From assembly GCA_964548175.1 (NCBI GenBank), contig CAZJQS010000009.1, positions 58,537 through 122,536 on the forward strand: 64,000 bases of DNA. The letters are read 5' to 3'. Positions within the stretch are counted from its first letter, which is position 1, and each line of letters opens with the position of its first letter. A model generated the notes under the pieces. The model was not told the DNA's origin and did not search any database. It worked only from the letters and a program-made list of their open reading frames with translations. Positions 53,254-61,531 of the stretch are shown here, piece after piece. The DNA is from JANQPA01 sp964548175 (lineage in GTDB: Bacteria > Bacteroidota > Bacteroidia > Chitinophagales > Saprospiraceae). Made by a program: the position numbers and the translations under genes.

Positions 53254-54198
53254 ATGTCAGAAGCACAAGAACGTTTCAAGTGCGTCATTATTGGTTCAGG
53301 GCCCGCAGGTTATACTGCCGCCGTTTATGCAGCCAGAGCCAATCTCAGTCCCGTTCTGTATACCGGGAAAGAACCCGGAGGGCAATTAATGATCACTACG
53401 GATGTCGAGAACTACCCTGGCTATCCTGAAGGAGTGATGGGCCCCCAGATGATGGATGATTTCAGAAAACAAGCCGAGCGTTTCGGCACTCAGATAAGGT
53501 ACGAGCTGATCGATAAAGTCGACCTTTCCGGCCCCGTACATAAATTATGGACAGATAGCGGCAAAGAAATTCATTCTGATACGGTCATTATCTCCACGGG
53601 CGCCAGCGCCAAATGGCTGGGTTTGCAATCGGAGCAAAGACTGACCAACAAAGGCGTTTCAGCCTGTGCTGTTTGCGACGGATTTTTCTTCCGTGGTATG
53701 GACGTGGCCGTAGTCGGCGGTGGAGATACTGCGGCTGAAGAGGCCACCTACCTGGCTAAACTTTGCCCCAAAGTGCATTTGCTGGTCAGGAGAGACGAAA
53801 TGCGCGCTTCCAAGATCATGCAGGAGCGGGTATTCAAAACCGAAAACATTGAAGTCCACTGGAACTCCGAAGCTACAGAGATCCTCGGAGAAGATGAAGT
53901 AACAGGTGTACGTGTGATTAATAATCAGACCCAGGAGGAAAGCACCATTCCGATCAAGGGCTTTTTCGTCGCCATCGGCCACAAACCGAATACCGACATT
54001 TTCAAAGGCTGGTTGGATATGGATCAGACCGGCTACATCCATACCCGAAACGGCAGCACCAAAACCAACATAGAAGGGATATTCGCCAGCGGCGATGCTC
54101 AGGATCACGTATACCGCCAGGCAGTTACTGCGGCCGGCACCGGCTGTATGGCCGCGCTGGATGCGGAACGCTATCTGGTAGAGAAAGGAATCATTTAA
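53254..54198 (+). CDS. trxB: Thioredoxin reductase
   Basis: The 314-residue flavoprotein reduces thioredoxin with NADPH. The FAD site GSGPAG is at residues 14-19. The redox-active disulfide is Cys138/Cys141 in SACAVCDG, and the NADPH site is GGGDTAAEE. ASGDAQD near the C-terminus completes the FAD fold. Length and motifs are standard for the low-molecular-weight type. Cytoplasmic. It is followed by an array of heptamer repeats starting directly after the stop codon. Confidence 0.96.
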   Translation: MSEAQERFKCVIIGSGPAGYTAAVYAARANLSPVLYTGKEPGGQLMITTDVENYPGYPEGVMGPQMMDDFRKQAERFGTQIRYELIDKVDLSGPVHKLWTDSGKEIHSDTVIISTGASAKWLGLQSEQRLTNKGVSACAVCDGFFFRGMDVAVVGGGDTAAEEATYLAKLCPKVHLLVRRDEMRASKIMQERVFKTENIEVHWNSEATEILGEDEVTGVRVINNQTQEESTIPIKGFFVAIGHKPNTDIFKGWLDMDQTGYIHTRNGSTKTNIEGIFASGDAQDHVYRQAVTAAGTGCMAALDAERYLVEKGII

Positions 54199-54253
54199 TT
54201 GGATGTTGGATGTTGGATGTTAAGATATTGGATGTTGGATATTTTGGATATTA
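54199..54253 (+). repeat. Heptamer array (TTGGATG-type), forward arm
   Basis: Starting right after the trxB stop codon, the motif TTGGATG recurs with small variations (TTGGATG, TTGGATG, TTGGATG, then spaced copies). It is matched by a reverse-complement array at 54281-54326. Confidence 0.75.
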
Positions 54254-54261
54254 GTGTGTAG

Positions 54262-54269
54262 TAACTTTG
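54262..54269 (+). promoter_or_regulatory. Candidate -7 box for fbaA between heptamer arrays
   Basis: TAACTTTG matches TAnnTTTG exactly and sits in the 27-nt gap between the two heptamer arrays, 88 nt before the fbaA ATG. A TTTG lies upstream but at only 15 nt, shorter than usual. Confidence 0.4.
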
Positions 54270-54280
54270 TTAAATCCTAA

Positions 54281-54326
54281 ACATCCAACATCCAACGTCT
54301 AACATCCAACATCTAACATCCAACAA
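54281..54326 (+). repeat. Heptamer array (CATCCAA-type), reverse arm
   Basis: CATCCAA and near copies repeat here, the reverse complement of the TTGGATG array at 54199-54253. The two arms could form a long imperfect stem with the fbaA promoter-like box in the loop. Confidence 0.75.
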
Positions 54327-54357
54327 CTATTTACCATCAACAAAAAACTTAATCTAC

Positions 54358-55443
54358 ATGTCCACCACAACCTCAACGAAATTTCGCCCTGGTGTACTTC
54401 ACGGAGATGAAGTCACTGAATTGTTTAATTACGCCAATAAAAATGATTTTGCCCTTCCTGCGGTCAATGTTGTAGGCACTAATAGTGTGAATGCAGTTTT
54501 GGAGACGGCTCGCGAGGTCAATTCTCCTGTGATCATACAGTTTTCCAATGGCGGTGCTCAGTTTTTTGCCGGAAAAGGATTATCCAACAAACAGGAGCGG
54601 GCCGCTGTACTTGGGGGTATATCCGGTGCTATGCATGTTCACCAAATGGCGGAAGCATACGGTGTAAGCGTTATTTTGCATACGGACCATTGTGCGAAAA
54701 ACATCCTTCCCTGGGTGGCCGGCCTGGTGGAAGCCGGAGAGAAATTCTATGCCGAAAAAGGCTATCCGCTTTACAGTTCTCATATGCTGGATCTTTCAGA
54801 AGAACCTATAGAAGAAAACCTGGATATTTCTGCCGAGTATATGGAAAGAATGAGCAAAATAGGCATGACGCTGGAGATCGAATTGGGGGTTACCGGTGGA
54901 GAAGAGGACGGGGTCGACAATACGGAAGTAGACAATTCTTTGTTGTATACTCAACCTGAAGAAGTGGCTTATGCTTATGAAAGATTAAAAGCCATCAGCG
55001 GCCGCTTCACCATTGCCGCAGCTTTTGGCAACGTACACGGAGTTTATAAGCCTGGTAATGTCAAATTGCAACCTATTATCCTGAAAAACTCTCAGCTCCA
55101 CATCCAGGAAAAATTCGGTACAGGGCCCAATCCTGTCAACTTCGTTTTCCACGGCGGCTCCGGCTCTTCCCGCGAAGAGATCAGAGAAGCCATCACTTAC
55201 GGCGCCGTTAAGATGAATATCGACACCGATCTTCAGTGGGCTTTCTGGGACGGCGTTCGCCATTATTACGAGGGTAAACGCGATTATATGCAGGCGCAGA
55301 TCGGCAATCCTGATGGCGAGGACAAGCCCAACAAAAAATACTACGACCCCCGCAAATGGCTGAGATCCGGTGAGGAAAGTTTCAAAGATAGACTGAAACT
55401 GGCTTTCGAAGACCTCAACTGTCTGAATAGAAATGCAGAATAA
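54358..55443 (+). CDS. fbaA: Class II fructose-bisphosphate aldolase
   Basis: The 361-residue enzyme has the length of E. coli-type (class IIA) aldolases, which cleave fructose 1,6-bisphosphate into dihydroxyacetone phosphate and glyceraldehyde 3-phosphate using zinc. The first zinc ligand is in ILHTDHCAKN. The GVTGGEEDGVDN loop and VFHGGSGSSREEI (phosphate and zinc binding) are visible, as is the NMDTDLQWAF-like segment (here NIDTDLQWAF). Cytoplasmic, in glycolysis and gluconeogenesis. It is followed by a long repeat-rich intergenic region and then ppdK on the same strand. Confidence 0.95.
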   Translation: MSTTTSTKFRPGVLHGDEVTELFNYANKNDFALPAVNVVGTNSVNAVLETAREVNSPVIIQFSNGGAQFFAGKGLSNKQERAAVLGGISGAMHVHQMAEAYGVSVILHTDHCAKNILPWVAGLVEAGEKFYAEKGYPLYSSHMLDLSEEPIEENLDISAEYMERMSKIGMTLEIELGVTGGEEDGVDNTEVDNSLLYTQPEEVAYAYERLKAISGRFTIAAAFGNVHGVYKPGNVKLQPIILKNSQLHIQEKFGTGPNPVNFVFHGGSGSSREEIREAITYGAVKMNIDTDLQWAFWDGVRHYYEGKRDYMQAQIGNPDGEDKPNKKYYDPRKWLRSGEESFKDRLKLAFEDLNCLNRNAE

Positions 55444-55504
55444 TTTTTTTCCTATTGTTTTGAAAATAGGAATCGTCCCAAATTTTAACTAAAAGGTCCT
55501 TTCT

Positions 55505-55637
55505 ATAAGCGGATGCTGCCTTGACTTCATCAAGAAGATGCCGACTTAGCTATGGCCGGGAGGGATGCTTTTCCATCCGCCCGGGGTGGATGAAAAAGCA
55601 TCTCTACCTGTCGGCAGAGAGGACAGCATCCGTTTAT
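55505..55637. repeat. Large imperfect inverted repeat (hairpin element)
   Basis: ATAAGCGGATGCTG (from 55505) pairs with CAGCATCCGTTTAT (ending 55637) with one mismatch. Near the centre GATGCTTTTCCATCC pairs with GGATGAAAAAGCATC with a single mismatch around a CCCGGGG core. A middle block (TGCCGAC/GTCGGCA) also pairs. The left arm is longer, leaving a bulge of about 20 nt. Confidence 0.7.
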
Positions 55638-55775
55638 GGGGAGCAATAACTTCAACCTTTTTTTCCGATTTCAGGGATGCAAATGTTTTTTTTCTCTCTC
55701 TCTCCACATCTCCAATTTCACAAATTTTCCGATCCTAGCCTTTCAGCATGGTTTTCTCTAAGTCTAGGTAATAAG

Positions 55776-55881
55776 CATTTTACATAATGTTAAAAAAATC
55801 ACAGACCTCATAGTAGGTGTCTGCTTTTGTCCTGTGGAAAACTTACCTAAACCTCAGAGGTCTTAAAGACCTCTGAGGTCT
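55776..55881. repeat. 106-bp repeat copy 1 with nested palindrome
   Basis: It matches 55940-56045 with seven differences, all transitions. Its 3' part is the palindrome ACCTCAGAGGTCTT-A-AAGACCTCTGAGGT (55851-55879). Further outward TGTGGAAAACT (55833-55843) pairs with 55891-55901, and AAAAATCAC (55794-55802) with 55907-55915, so copy 1 plus flank can fold into a three-tier hairpin. Confidence 0.8.
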
Positions 55882-55939
55882 GAAATCGAGAGTTTTCCAC
55901 ATTTTTGTGATTTTTCCCTTATAAGCAATTGAAATTGAT

Positions 55940-56045
55940 CATTTTACATAGTGTTAAAAAAATCACAGACCTCGTAATAGGTGTCCGCTTTTGTCCTGTG
56001 GAAAACTTGCTTAGACCTCAGAGGTCTTAAAGACCTCTGAGGTCT
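55940..56045. repeat. 106-bp repeat copy 2
   Basis: It is the second copy of the 55776-55881 element, 164 bp downstream. Its inner palindrome is longer (21-bp arms around one base, including AGACCTCAGAGGTCTT), but the outer right-hand arms found after copy 1 are missing, so it looks like a partial copy. Confidence 0.8.
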
Positions 56046-56162
56046 AAGCAGGGAGGTCTAAGCTGACAAATATCATACTTTCCTTCCACCGATCTCATCT
56101 CATTTTATTGTCAAAACAATTAACTCTGTAGTGAATATTTTTTTTACCAAAACTTAGCCATC

Positions 56163-58940
56163 ATGGAAAAGCAGCCAGCAATCACAAAACAACCTACCGG
56201 GATCACCAAAAAATTCGTCTATAACTTCGGCGGTGGTGAAGCGGACGGTAAAAAAGAATTAAAGAACCTGTTAGGCGGCAAAGGCGCCAATCTGGCGGAA
56301 ATGGCCGGTCATCCCGATCTGAAGCTGCCTGTGCCGCCCGGGTTTACCATAACCACTGATGTTTGCACTTATTTTTACGACCACCAGCGTCAATATCCGG
56401 CCAGCCTGCGTGTGGAGGTCAAACATGCCATAGAGCAACTGGAAACCCTCACCGGGAAAAAGTTTGGTGACGCCGATAATCCACTGCTGCTTTCCGTGCG
56501 CTCCGGCGCCCGCCAGTCTATGCCAGGTATGATGGATACTGTGCTTAACCTCGGCCTTAACGATAAAACCGTGCAGGGAGTGATCAAACAATCGGGCGAC
56601 GAACGCTTCGCTTACGATGCTTACCGCCGACTGATCATGATGTATACGGATGTGGTCATGGAAAAAGCGGCCGGCCGGGAACCGCATAACGGAAAAGGCA
56701 TCAGAAAAGTACTTGATGAACAACTGGAAGCCCTAAAGAAAAAGAAAGGATATACAACAGATGTTGAATTAACCGTAAAAGATTTGAAAAAACTAGTGGC
56801 GGACTTCAAGGCCACTGTAGAAAAAGTATTGGAGCAATCCTTCCCGGACGATCCCATGGATCAGCTTTGGGGAGGTATCGGCGCCGTTTTCGGAAGTTGG
56901 AACGGAAAAAGAGCGATCGAATACCGCCGCATTGAGCAAATTCCGGACGACTGGGGCACGGCCGTAAACGTTCAGGTCATGGTATTCGGCAATCTCGGCA
57001 ATGACAGCGCTACCGGCGTAGCCTTTACCCGTAACCCAGCCACCGGGGTCAACGAATTCTATGGGGAATACCTGGTCAATGCTCAGGGCGAAGACGTCGT
57101 CGCCGGAACGCGCACCCCTGCTCCCATCAACGAATATTCCCAAAACCGGCAAAGCGATCACCTGCCTACCCTAAAATCGATCATGCCGGAGATCTATCAG
57201 GAACTGGATACGTATCAAAAGCGATTGGAACACCACTATAAAGACATGCAGGATATTGAGTTTACCATCGAAAAAGGGAAACTATACATCCTGCAATGCC
57301 GCGTAGGTAAACGCAATGGCGTGGCCGCCGTCCGTATGGCTACCGATATGTACGAAGAAGGCCTTATTGATGCCCCCACTGCTATCATGCGCGTAAAACC
57401 CAGCCAGCTGGTCGAGCTGTTGCTTCCCATGGTGGATCCTAAGGTGGAAAAAGCCCAGGAACCTATTGCTAAAGGACTGCCCGCAGGCCCAGGCGGCGCC
57501 AGCGGCAGGGTCGTCTTTTCTTCTGAAGATGCCGTGGAATGGGCTTCCAAAGGAGAAAAAGTGATCCTGGTGCGGGAAGAAACTTCTCCTGAAGATGTCG
57601 ACGGCATGCACAGCGCCGAAGCCATACTGACCAGCAAAGGAGGCATGACTTCCCACGCCGCGCTGGTCGCCAGAGGATGGGGGAAATGCTGTATCGTCGG
57701 ATGTAGCGAAATTCAAATTTCGGACAAAAACAACTCTTTTACTACCTCAAACGGGACAAAGATCAAGGAAGGAGACTGGATCACGCTGAACGGCACCAAA
57801 GGGCTGATCTACGAGGATGTCCTGCCCTTAGTGGACATTGATATTGAAGAAAATGCCGCCTATAAAAAACTGATGAAGCTGGTGGATGAGAAGAAAAAGC
57901 TCAAAGTCCGCACCAATGCCGATACCCCCCGTGACGCTCAGATGGCCCTGCGCTTTGGAGCAGAGGGCATTGGCCTGTTCCGCACCGAGCATATGTTTTA
58001 TGGAGAAGGCAGCGAGACTCCGCTCTTCCTCTTGCGTAAGATGATCCTCAGTAAAGACAAAAAGGATAGAACGGAAGCACTGGATGAATTGTTCCTCTAC
58101 GTCAAAAAGGACATCAAAGCCACCCTTCGACTAATGGGCGGATTTCCCGTTACCATCCGGCTGCTGGATCCTCCTTTGCATGAGTTTGTTCCGCACGATA
58201 AAGAAAAACTGAAAGAATTAAGTAAAGTGCTGGACATCAAACCTCGTATCCTCAGACAGCGCATTTTGGCCTTACACGAAAACAACCCCATGCTGGGACA
58301 CCGGGGTGTTCGACTGGGCATCAGTTTTCCGGAAATCACCGAAATGCAAGTCAGGGCCATTCTGCAATCTGCTTGCGAACTGGAAAACGAAGGCATCCAT
58401 GTACATCCCGAGATCATGATCCCGGTCGTTTGTACGGAGAACGAGCTGAAACACCAGCGTGCGATCGTCGATCGGGTGCATCAGGAAGTTTGTGGCGATA
58501 AAGAGCTGTCCCACATCCGTTTCGAATTCGGCACCATGATCGAGATACCCAGGGCCGCCTTGAAAGCTGATCGTCTGGCCACTACTGCCGAGTTTTTCAG
58601 CTTCGGCACCAATGACCTGACGCAGATGAGCTTCGGCTTCAGCCGCGACGACATCGGGGGCTTCCTGCCTAACTACCTGGACCTGAAGATCCTGACCGAG
58701 GATCCTTTCGTCAGTATCGACCAGGAGGGCGTAGGCCAACTGGTGCGCGTAGGCATTGAGCGCGGTCGCGCCACCCGCCCCGACCTGCAAGTCGGCATCT
58801 GCGGTGAGCACGGCGGCGATCCCGACAGTGTAAAGTTCTTCCACTCCCTGGGCATGGACTATGTGAGTTGTTCGCCTTTCCGCGTGCCTATTGCCCGGTT
58901 GGCGGCGGCGCAGGCAGTGATTGAAGATGAAAAGGCATAA
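56163..58940 (+). CDS. ppdK: Pyruvate, phosphate dikinase
   Basis: The 925-residue enzyme interconverts pyruvate, ATP and phosphate with phosphoenolpyruvate, AMP and pyrophosphate. Domains run in order: N-terminal ATP-grasp (LLGGKGANLAEMA at the start, LLLSVRSGARQSMPGMMDT), the swinging phospho-histidine domain (LTSKGGMTSHAALVARGWG, with the His after TS), and the C-terminal PEP/pyruvate TIM barrel. The barrel has GIGLFRTEHMF, EFGTMIEIPRAA, FSFGTNDLTQM and the catalytic Cys in GICGEHGGDP. All key residues are present. Cytoplasmic, and likely used for gluconeogenesis or PPi-linked glycolysis. The gene is followed at once by a bidirectional terminator that includes its stop codon. Confidence 0.97.
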   Translation: MEKQPAITKQPTGITKKFVYNFGGGEADGKKELKNLLGGKGANLAEMAGHPDLKLPVPPGFTITTDVCTYFYDHQRQYPASLRVEVKHAIEQLETLTGKKFGDADNPLLLSVRSGARQSMPGMMDTVLNLGLNDKTVQGVIKQSGDERFAYDAYRRLIMMYTDVVMEKAAGREPHNGKGIRKVLDEQLEALKKKKGYTTDVELTVKDLKKLVADFKATVEKVLEQSFPDDPMDQLWGGIGAVFGSWNGKRAIEYRRIEQIPDDWGTAVNVQVMVFGNLGNDSATGVAFTRNPATGVNEFYGEYLVNAQGEDVVAGTRTPAPINEYSQNRQSDHLPTLKSIMPEIYQELDTYQKRLEHHYKDMQDIEFTIEKGKLYILQCRVGKRNGVAAVRMATDMYEEGLIDAPTAIMRVKPSQLVELLLPMVDPKVEKAQEPIAKGLPAGPGGASGRVVFSSEDAVEWASKGEKVILVREETSPEDVDGMHSAEAILTSKGGMTSHAALVARGWGKCCIVGCSEIQISDKNNSFTTSNGTKIKEGDWITLNGTKGLIYEDVLPLVDIDIEENAAYKKLMKLVDEKKKLKVRTNADTPRDAQMALRFGAEGIGLFRTEHMFYGEGSETPLFLLRKMILSKDKKDRTEALDELFLYVKKDIKATLRLMGGFPVTIRLLDPPLHEFVPHDKEKLKELSKVLDIKPRILRQRILALHENNPMLGHRGVRLGISFPEITEMQVRAILQSACELENEGIHVHPEIMIPVVCTENELKHQRAIVDRVHQEVCGDKELSHIRFEFGTMIEIPRAALKADRLATTAEFFSFGTNDLTQMSFGFSRDDIGGFLPNYLDLKILTEDPFVSIDQEGVGQLVRVGIERGRATRPDLQVGICGEHGGDPDSVKFFHSLGMDYVSCSPFRVPIARLAAAQAVIEDEKA

Positions 58941-58969
58941 CAAAGCGGCCAACGGACCGCTTTGTTATG
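58936..58969. terminator. Bidirectional terminator between ppdK and GH32
   Basis: A perfect 13-bp stem (58936-58948 and 58957-58969) around an 8-nt loop that can pair further. The ppdK stop codon lies inside the left arm, and the GH32 gene ends 4 bp after the right arm. Confidence 0.75.
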
Positions 58970-58973
58970 GAAA

Positions 58974-60614
58974 TCATTTCCAAATGCTCGATAGTGTGTA
59001 GGCCTTGCCACCGGTCAGACCTACACTCCCTTTTTCAGCAAACAAGTCTATGTTGGTAAAAGGTTCAATGGGGAAAAAGAGCTCTGTCATAACAGTGGCG
59101 CCATCGTCGGCAAACAGTTCAATGGAAGCTTCATCGATGAATAAGTGGATACGCATAGGCGATTCCTGAGTAAGGCGTGGAGCGATAGAAACCGGCTGGG
59201 GGAATTTTTCAGAAAAAGACTCTTTCCTGGCCTTGGTGCGATCGCTAAAAAACTGATCCAACCCGGCATCAAAGCCAATTTGGTATATTTCTCCGCTTTC
59301 ATTAGAAAGCTGGATCCCAAAGCGCCCACCAGCCAAAGCATCTAAAGCGAATTCCAGTTCCAGCTCTAACTGCCTGGGTATCAATTCATACTTTTCAGAT
59401 AAATTGAACACAGGGCCTACCTGTTCCGGCTGAATGTCCACTACTTTTTTCCTGAGCACCTCCAATTCTTTTACCGGCTTCGAAAACACTCGCAATCCTT
59501 CTGGAGTTTCATGCAGTTCAAGCTTACGGGGAAGAGTCATGGCGCTTCTCCATACGGTAGTAGGCACGACCTGTCCGTACTCCCAGTTACTCATCCAGCC
59601 AATAAACAGCCTGCGGCCGTCTTCATCGGAAATGTCCGACCAGGTGACCCCTGCATAATTATCCCTGCCGTAATCCAGCCATACCGCTTTTTCTTTTTCT
59701 GATGAAGGAGTTTCTCCTAAATAATCGGCAAAATCAGGGTCAAGGTTAAAATTTTTCCCATCAAAATCACCTATGAAATATTGAGTTGCAGAACCGCTGT
59801 TAGGACCGCCGGGGTTAATACTCACCAGAAGCACCCAGCGCGTTTCATACGTTCCTTCTATCGGCAGTTCAAACAGGTCGGGACATTCCCAGACGCCGCC
59901 ATGGCCTCCGATATCTACTCCAAACTCGCCTGTCTTATTCCAGTCGATCAGATTAGGGCTTGTAAAAAATGCTATACGGTCCAGAACAGCCAGCGCCATT
60001 ACCCATTGTTGGCTTTCTTCGTGCCAGGCCACCTTAGGGTCGCGGAAATCACGGATGCCAGGGTTTTCGATAACCGGATTGCCCTCATAGTGCGTCCAGA
60101 TGCGTCCCTTATCATTACTGTAGGCGATGCCCTGGGTTTGATAGGTATTGGTTTTGGTTACCTTTTCTCCGATAGAATCGTGGAAGGTAAAAATGGCCAC
60201 TAAGGGTGGTTCATCATTTTGTCCCAAACCACTGGTATTCTTCCAATCCACTACAGCGCTACCGGAAAAAATGGTTCCAAGACTATCCACCGGATAGAGG
60301 GCTATAGGGAGGTTTTCCCAATAAACCAGATCCTCACTCACGGCGTGCCCCCAGTGCATAGGACCCCAGACATTATCATAGGGATGATGCTGGTAAAAAA
60401 GATGGTATTCTCCCTCATAATAGACCATTCCATTGGGATCGTTCATCCACTGAGTCGGTGGGGAAAAATGAAATTGCGGTCGATAAGTTTCTTTATAGGT
60501 GGCTTGAGGTGCTTCAGCTGTTTCCTCTACTCCATCATCAGCAGGAGAACAACTCAATGCCAGAAGAAGCAAACTAAGTAATGAAAGGTATTTCATTTTC
60601 ATAAACTGTTTCAT
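58974..60614 (-). CDS. GH32 fructan/sucrose hydrolase lipoprotein
   Basis: The protein is about 546 residues from the ATG at 60614, one base after the fructokinase stop codon; 60602 is an alternative start and 60632 gives an unlikely longer form. A lipoprotein signal ends in ALSC (Cys22). GH32 motifs are all present: WMNDPNG with nucleophile Asp59, FRDPK with the transition-state Asp, and WECPD with acid/base Glu. The C-terminal beta-sandwich (about 400-546) includes the SIELFADDGATV segment. It releases fructose from levan, inulin or sucrose outside the cytoplasm. It is the last gene of the operon with the sugar porter and fructokinase. Confidence 0.92.
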   Translation of the reverse strand: MKQFMKMKYLSLLSLLLLALSCSPADDGVEETAEAPQATYKETYRPQFHFSPPTQWMNDPNGMVYYEGEYHLFYQHHPYDNVWGPMHWGHAVSEDLVYWENLPIALYPVDSLGTIFSGSAVVDWKNTSGLGQNDEPPLVAIFTFHDSIGEKVTKTNTYQTQGIAYSNDKGRIWTHYEGNPVIENPGIRDFRDPKVAWHEESQQWVMALAVLDRIAFFTSPNLIDWNKTGEFGVDIGGHGGVWECPDLFELPIEGTYETRWVLLVSINPGGPNSGSATQYFIGDFDGKNFNLDPDFADYLGETPSSEKEKAVWLDYGRDNYAGVTWSDISDEDGRRLFIGWMSNWEYGQVVPTTVWRSAMTLPRKLELHETPEGLRVFSKPVKELEVLRKKVVDIQPEQVGPVFNLSEKYELIPRQLELELEFALDALAGGRFGIQLSNESGEIYQIGFDAGLDQFFSDRTKARKESFSEKFPQPVSIAPRLTQESPMRIHLFIDEASIELFADDGATVMTELFFPIEPFTNIDLFAEKGSVGLTGGKAYTLSSIWK

Positions 60615-60615
60615 A

Positions 60616-61515
60616 TTAATTTTTTTCGGCATTAGCCATTAAGGTTTTTACCATTTTTTCGGTGATCATAGGAGTGGCTCCTCGTTGGGTGGCCACCAGC
60701 GCCCCGGTTGCCCCTGCAAACGCCAGGCAATCTCTGGGTTCATCCCCGGAAAGCATTCGGCTTAAAAAACCAGCCAGGAAGGAATCACCGCTTCCTATGG
60801 TGTCTTCCACCACAACCGGAAAACCAGAGCGGCTATGTAAGCCTTCGTCGTCCAGGTAAACGGCCCCGTCAGCGCCTTTGGTCAGCAGGATGCCTTTTAG
60901 CTGAAATTGTTCTTTGACGAAATCCAATTGCGTTTTTTCATCTTTGGATTTGATGTACCAATTGGCAACGATGGTCAGCTCTTCATTATTCATTTTCACG
61001 ATATCAGCGCGCTGTAACAGCGCCTCCAGTAGCTCCTGGCGGTAGAATGGCGGCCGCAGGTTGATGTCGAATACTTTGATCCTGGCGCTGTCCAATAATT
61101 GCAGCAGGGTATTCCTTGAACGTTCATTCCGGCCGGCCAAACTTCCAAAAACCATCAGGTTACTTTCTTCCACTGCCTTAAGGGCATTGCTATTGAGTTC
61201 TATAAAATCCCAGGCTACGTTTTCGACGATTTCATAAGTAGGGTGACCACCAGCTTCCATGAGGACATTGACGATACCGGTGGAATGTTGTGCATCTTTT
61301 TGAATAAGATCAGTAGGCACGCCTTTTTCCCATAGAAAATCCAGCAATTCTTTTCCCCATCCATCGACTCCTACTCTACTGATGATCTTTGTGGGAATAC
61401 CGAAATTATTCAGGTGAAAAGCCACATTCATAGGCGCACCTCCGGCCACCTTTCCCGTAGGCAGCAAATCCCAAAGCACTTCTCCAAAGCATACGACCGA
61501 TTTTGACGACATCAT
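60616..61515 (-). CDS. PfkB-family fructokinase
   Basis: The 299-residue cytosolic kinase has the PfkB/ribokinase fold. GEVLWDLLPTGKVAGGAPMNVA, split at the sugar-binding site, marks the N-terminal motif, and DTIGSGDSFLAGF carries the anion-hole and catalytic base Asp of the second signature. Together with the GH32 enzyme and sugar porter in the same operon, it very probably phosphorylates fructose to fructose 6-phosphate. The sequence alone cannot exclude another hexose. The gap to the porter gene is 16 bp, and its stop codon lies one base before the GH32 start, suggesting coupled translation. Confidence 0.9.
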   Translation of the reverse strand: MMSSKSVVCFGEVLWDLLPTGKVAGGAPMNVAFHLNNFGIPTKIISRVGVDGWGKELLDFLWEKGVPTDLIQKDAQHSTGIVNVLMEAGGHPTYEIVENVAWDFIELNSNALKAVEESNLMVFGSLAGRNERSRNTLLQLLDSARIKVFDINLRPPFYRQELLEALLQRADIVKMNNEELTIVANWYIKSKDEKTQLDFVKEQFQLKGILLTKGADGAVYLDDEGLHSRSGFPVVVEDTIGSGDSFLAGFLSRMLSGDEPRDCLAFAGATGALVATQRGATPMITEKMVKTLMANAEKN

Positions 61516-61531
61516 AATAATATGATTTTGA

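Larger units (their letters stand above)
55444..56162. other. Repeat-rich intergenic region between fbaA and ppdK
   Basis: These 719 bases have no credible ORF. They contain a large imperfect hairpin (55505-55637), two 106-bp direct repeats built on palindromes (55776-55881 and 55940-56045) and an AT-rich stretch before ppdK. A weak 6-bp stem after fbaA (55451-55470) may be its terminator. Confidence 0.8.

Noticed and set aside
54199..54326. Heptamer arrays as a CRISPR array
   Set aside because: Units are 7 bp with no unique spacers and the second half is inverted; no cas genes are present.
55776..56045. 106-bp repeats as remnants of an insertion sequence with terminal repeats
   Set aside because: No transposase fragment lies between or beside them, and they are direct copies with internal palindromes, so only a non-autonomous element is possible.
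58272..58952. 226-residue minus-strand open frame
   Set aside because: It is antisense to ppdK, whose catalytic Cys motif is encoded here; codon pattern fits the ppdK strand.
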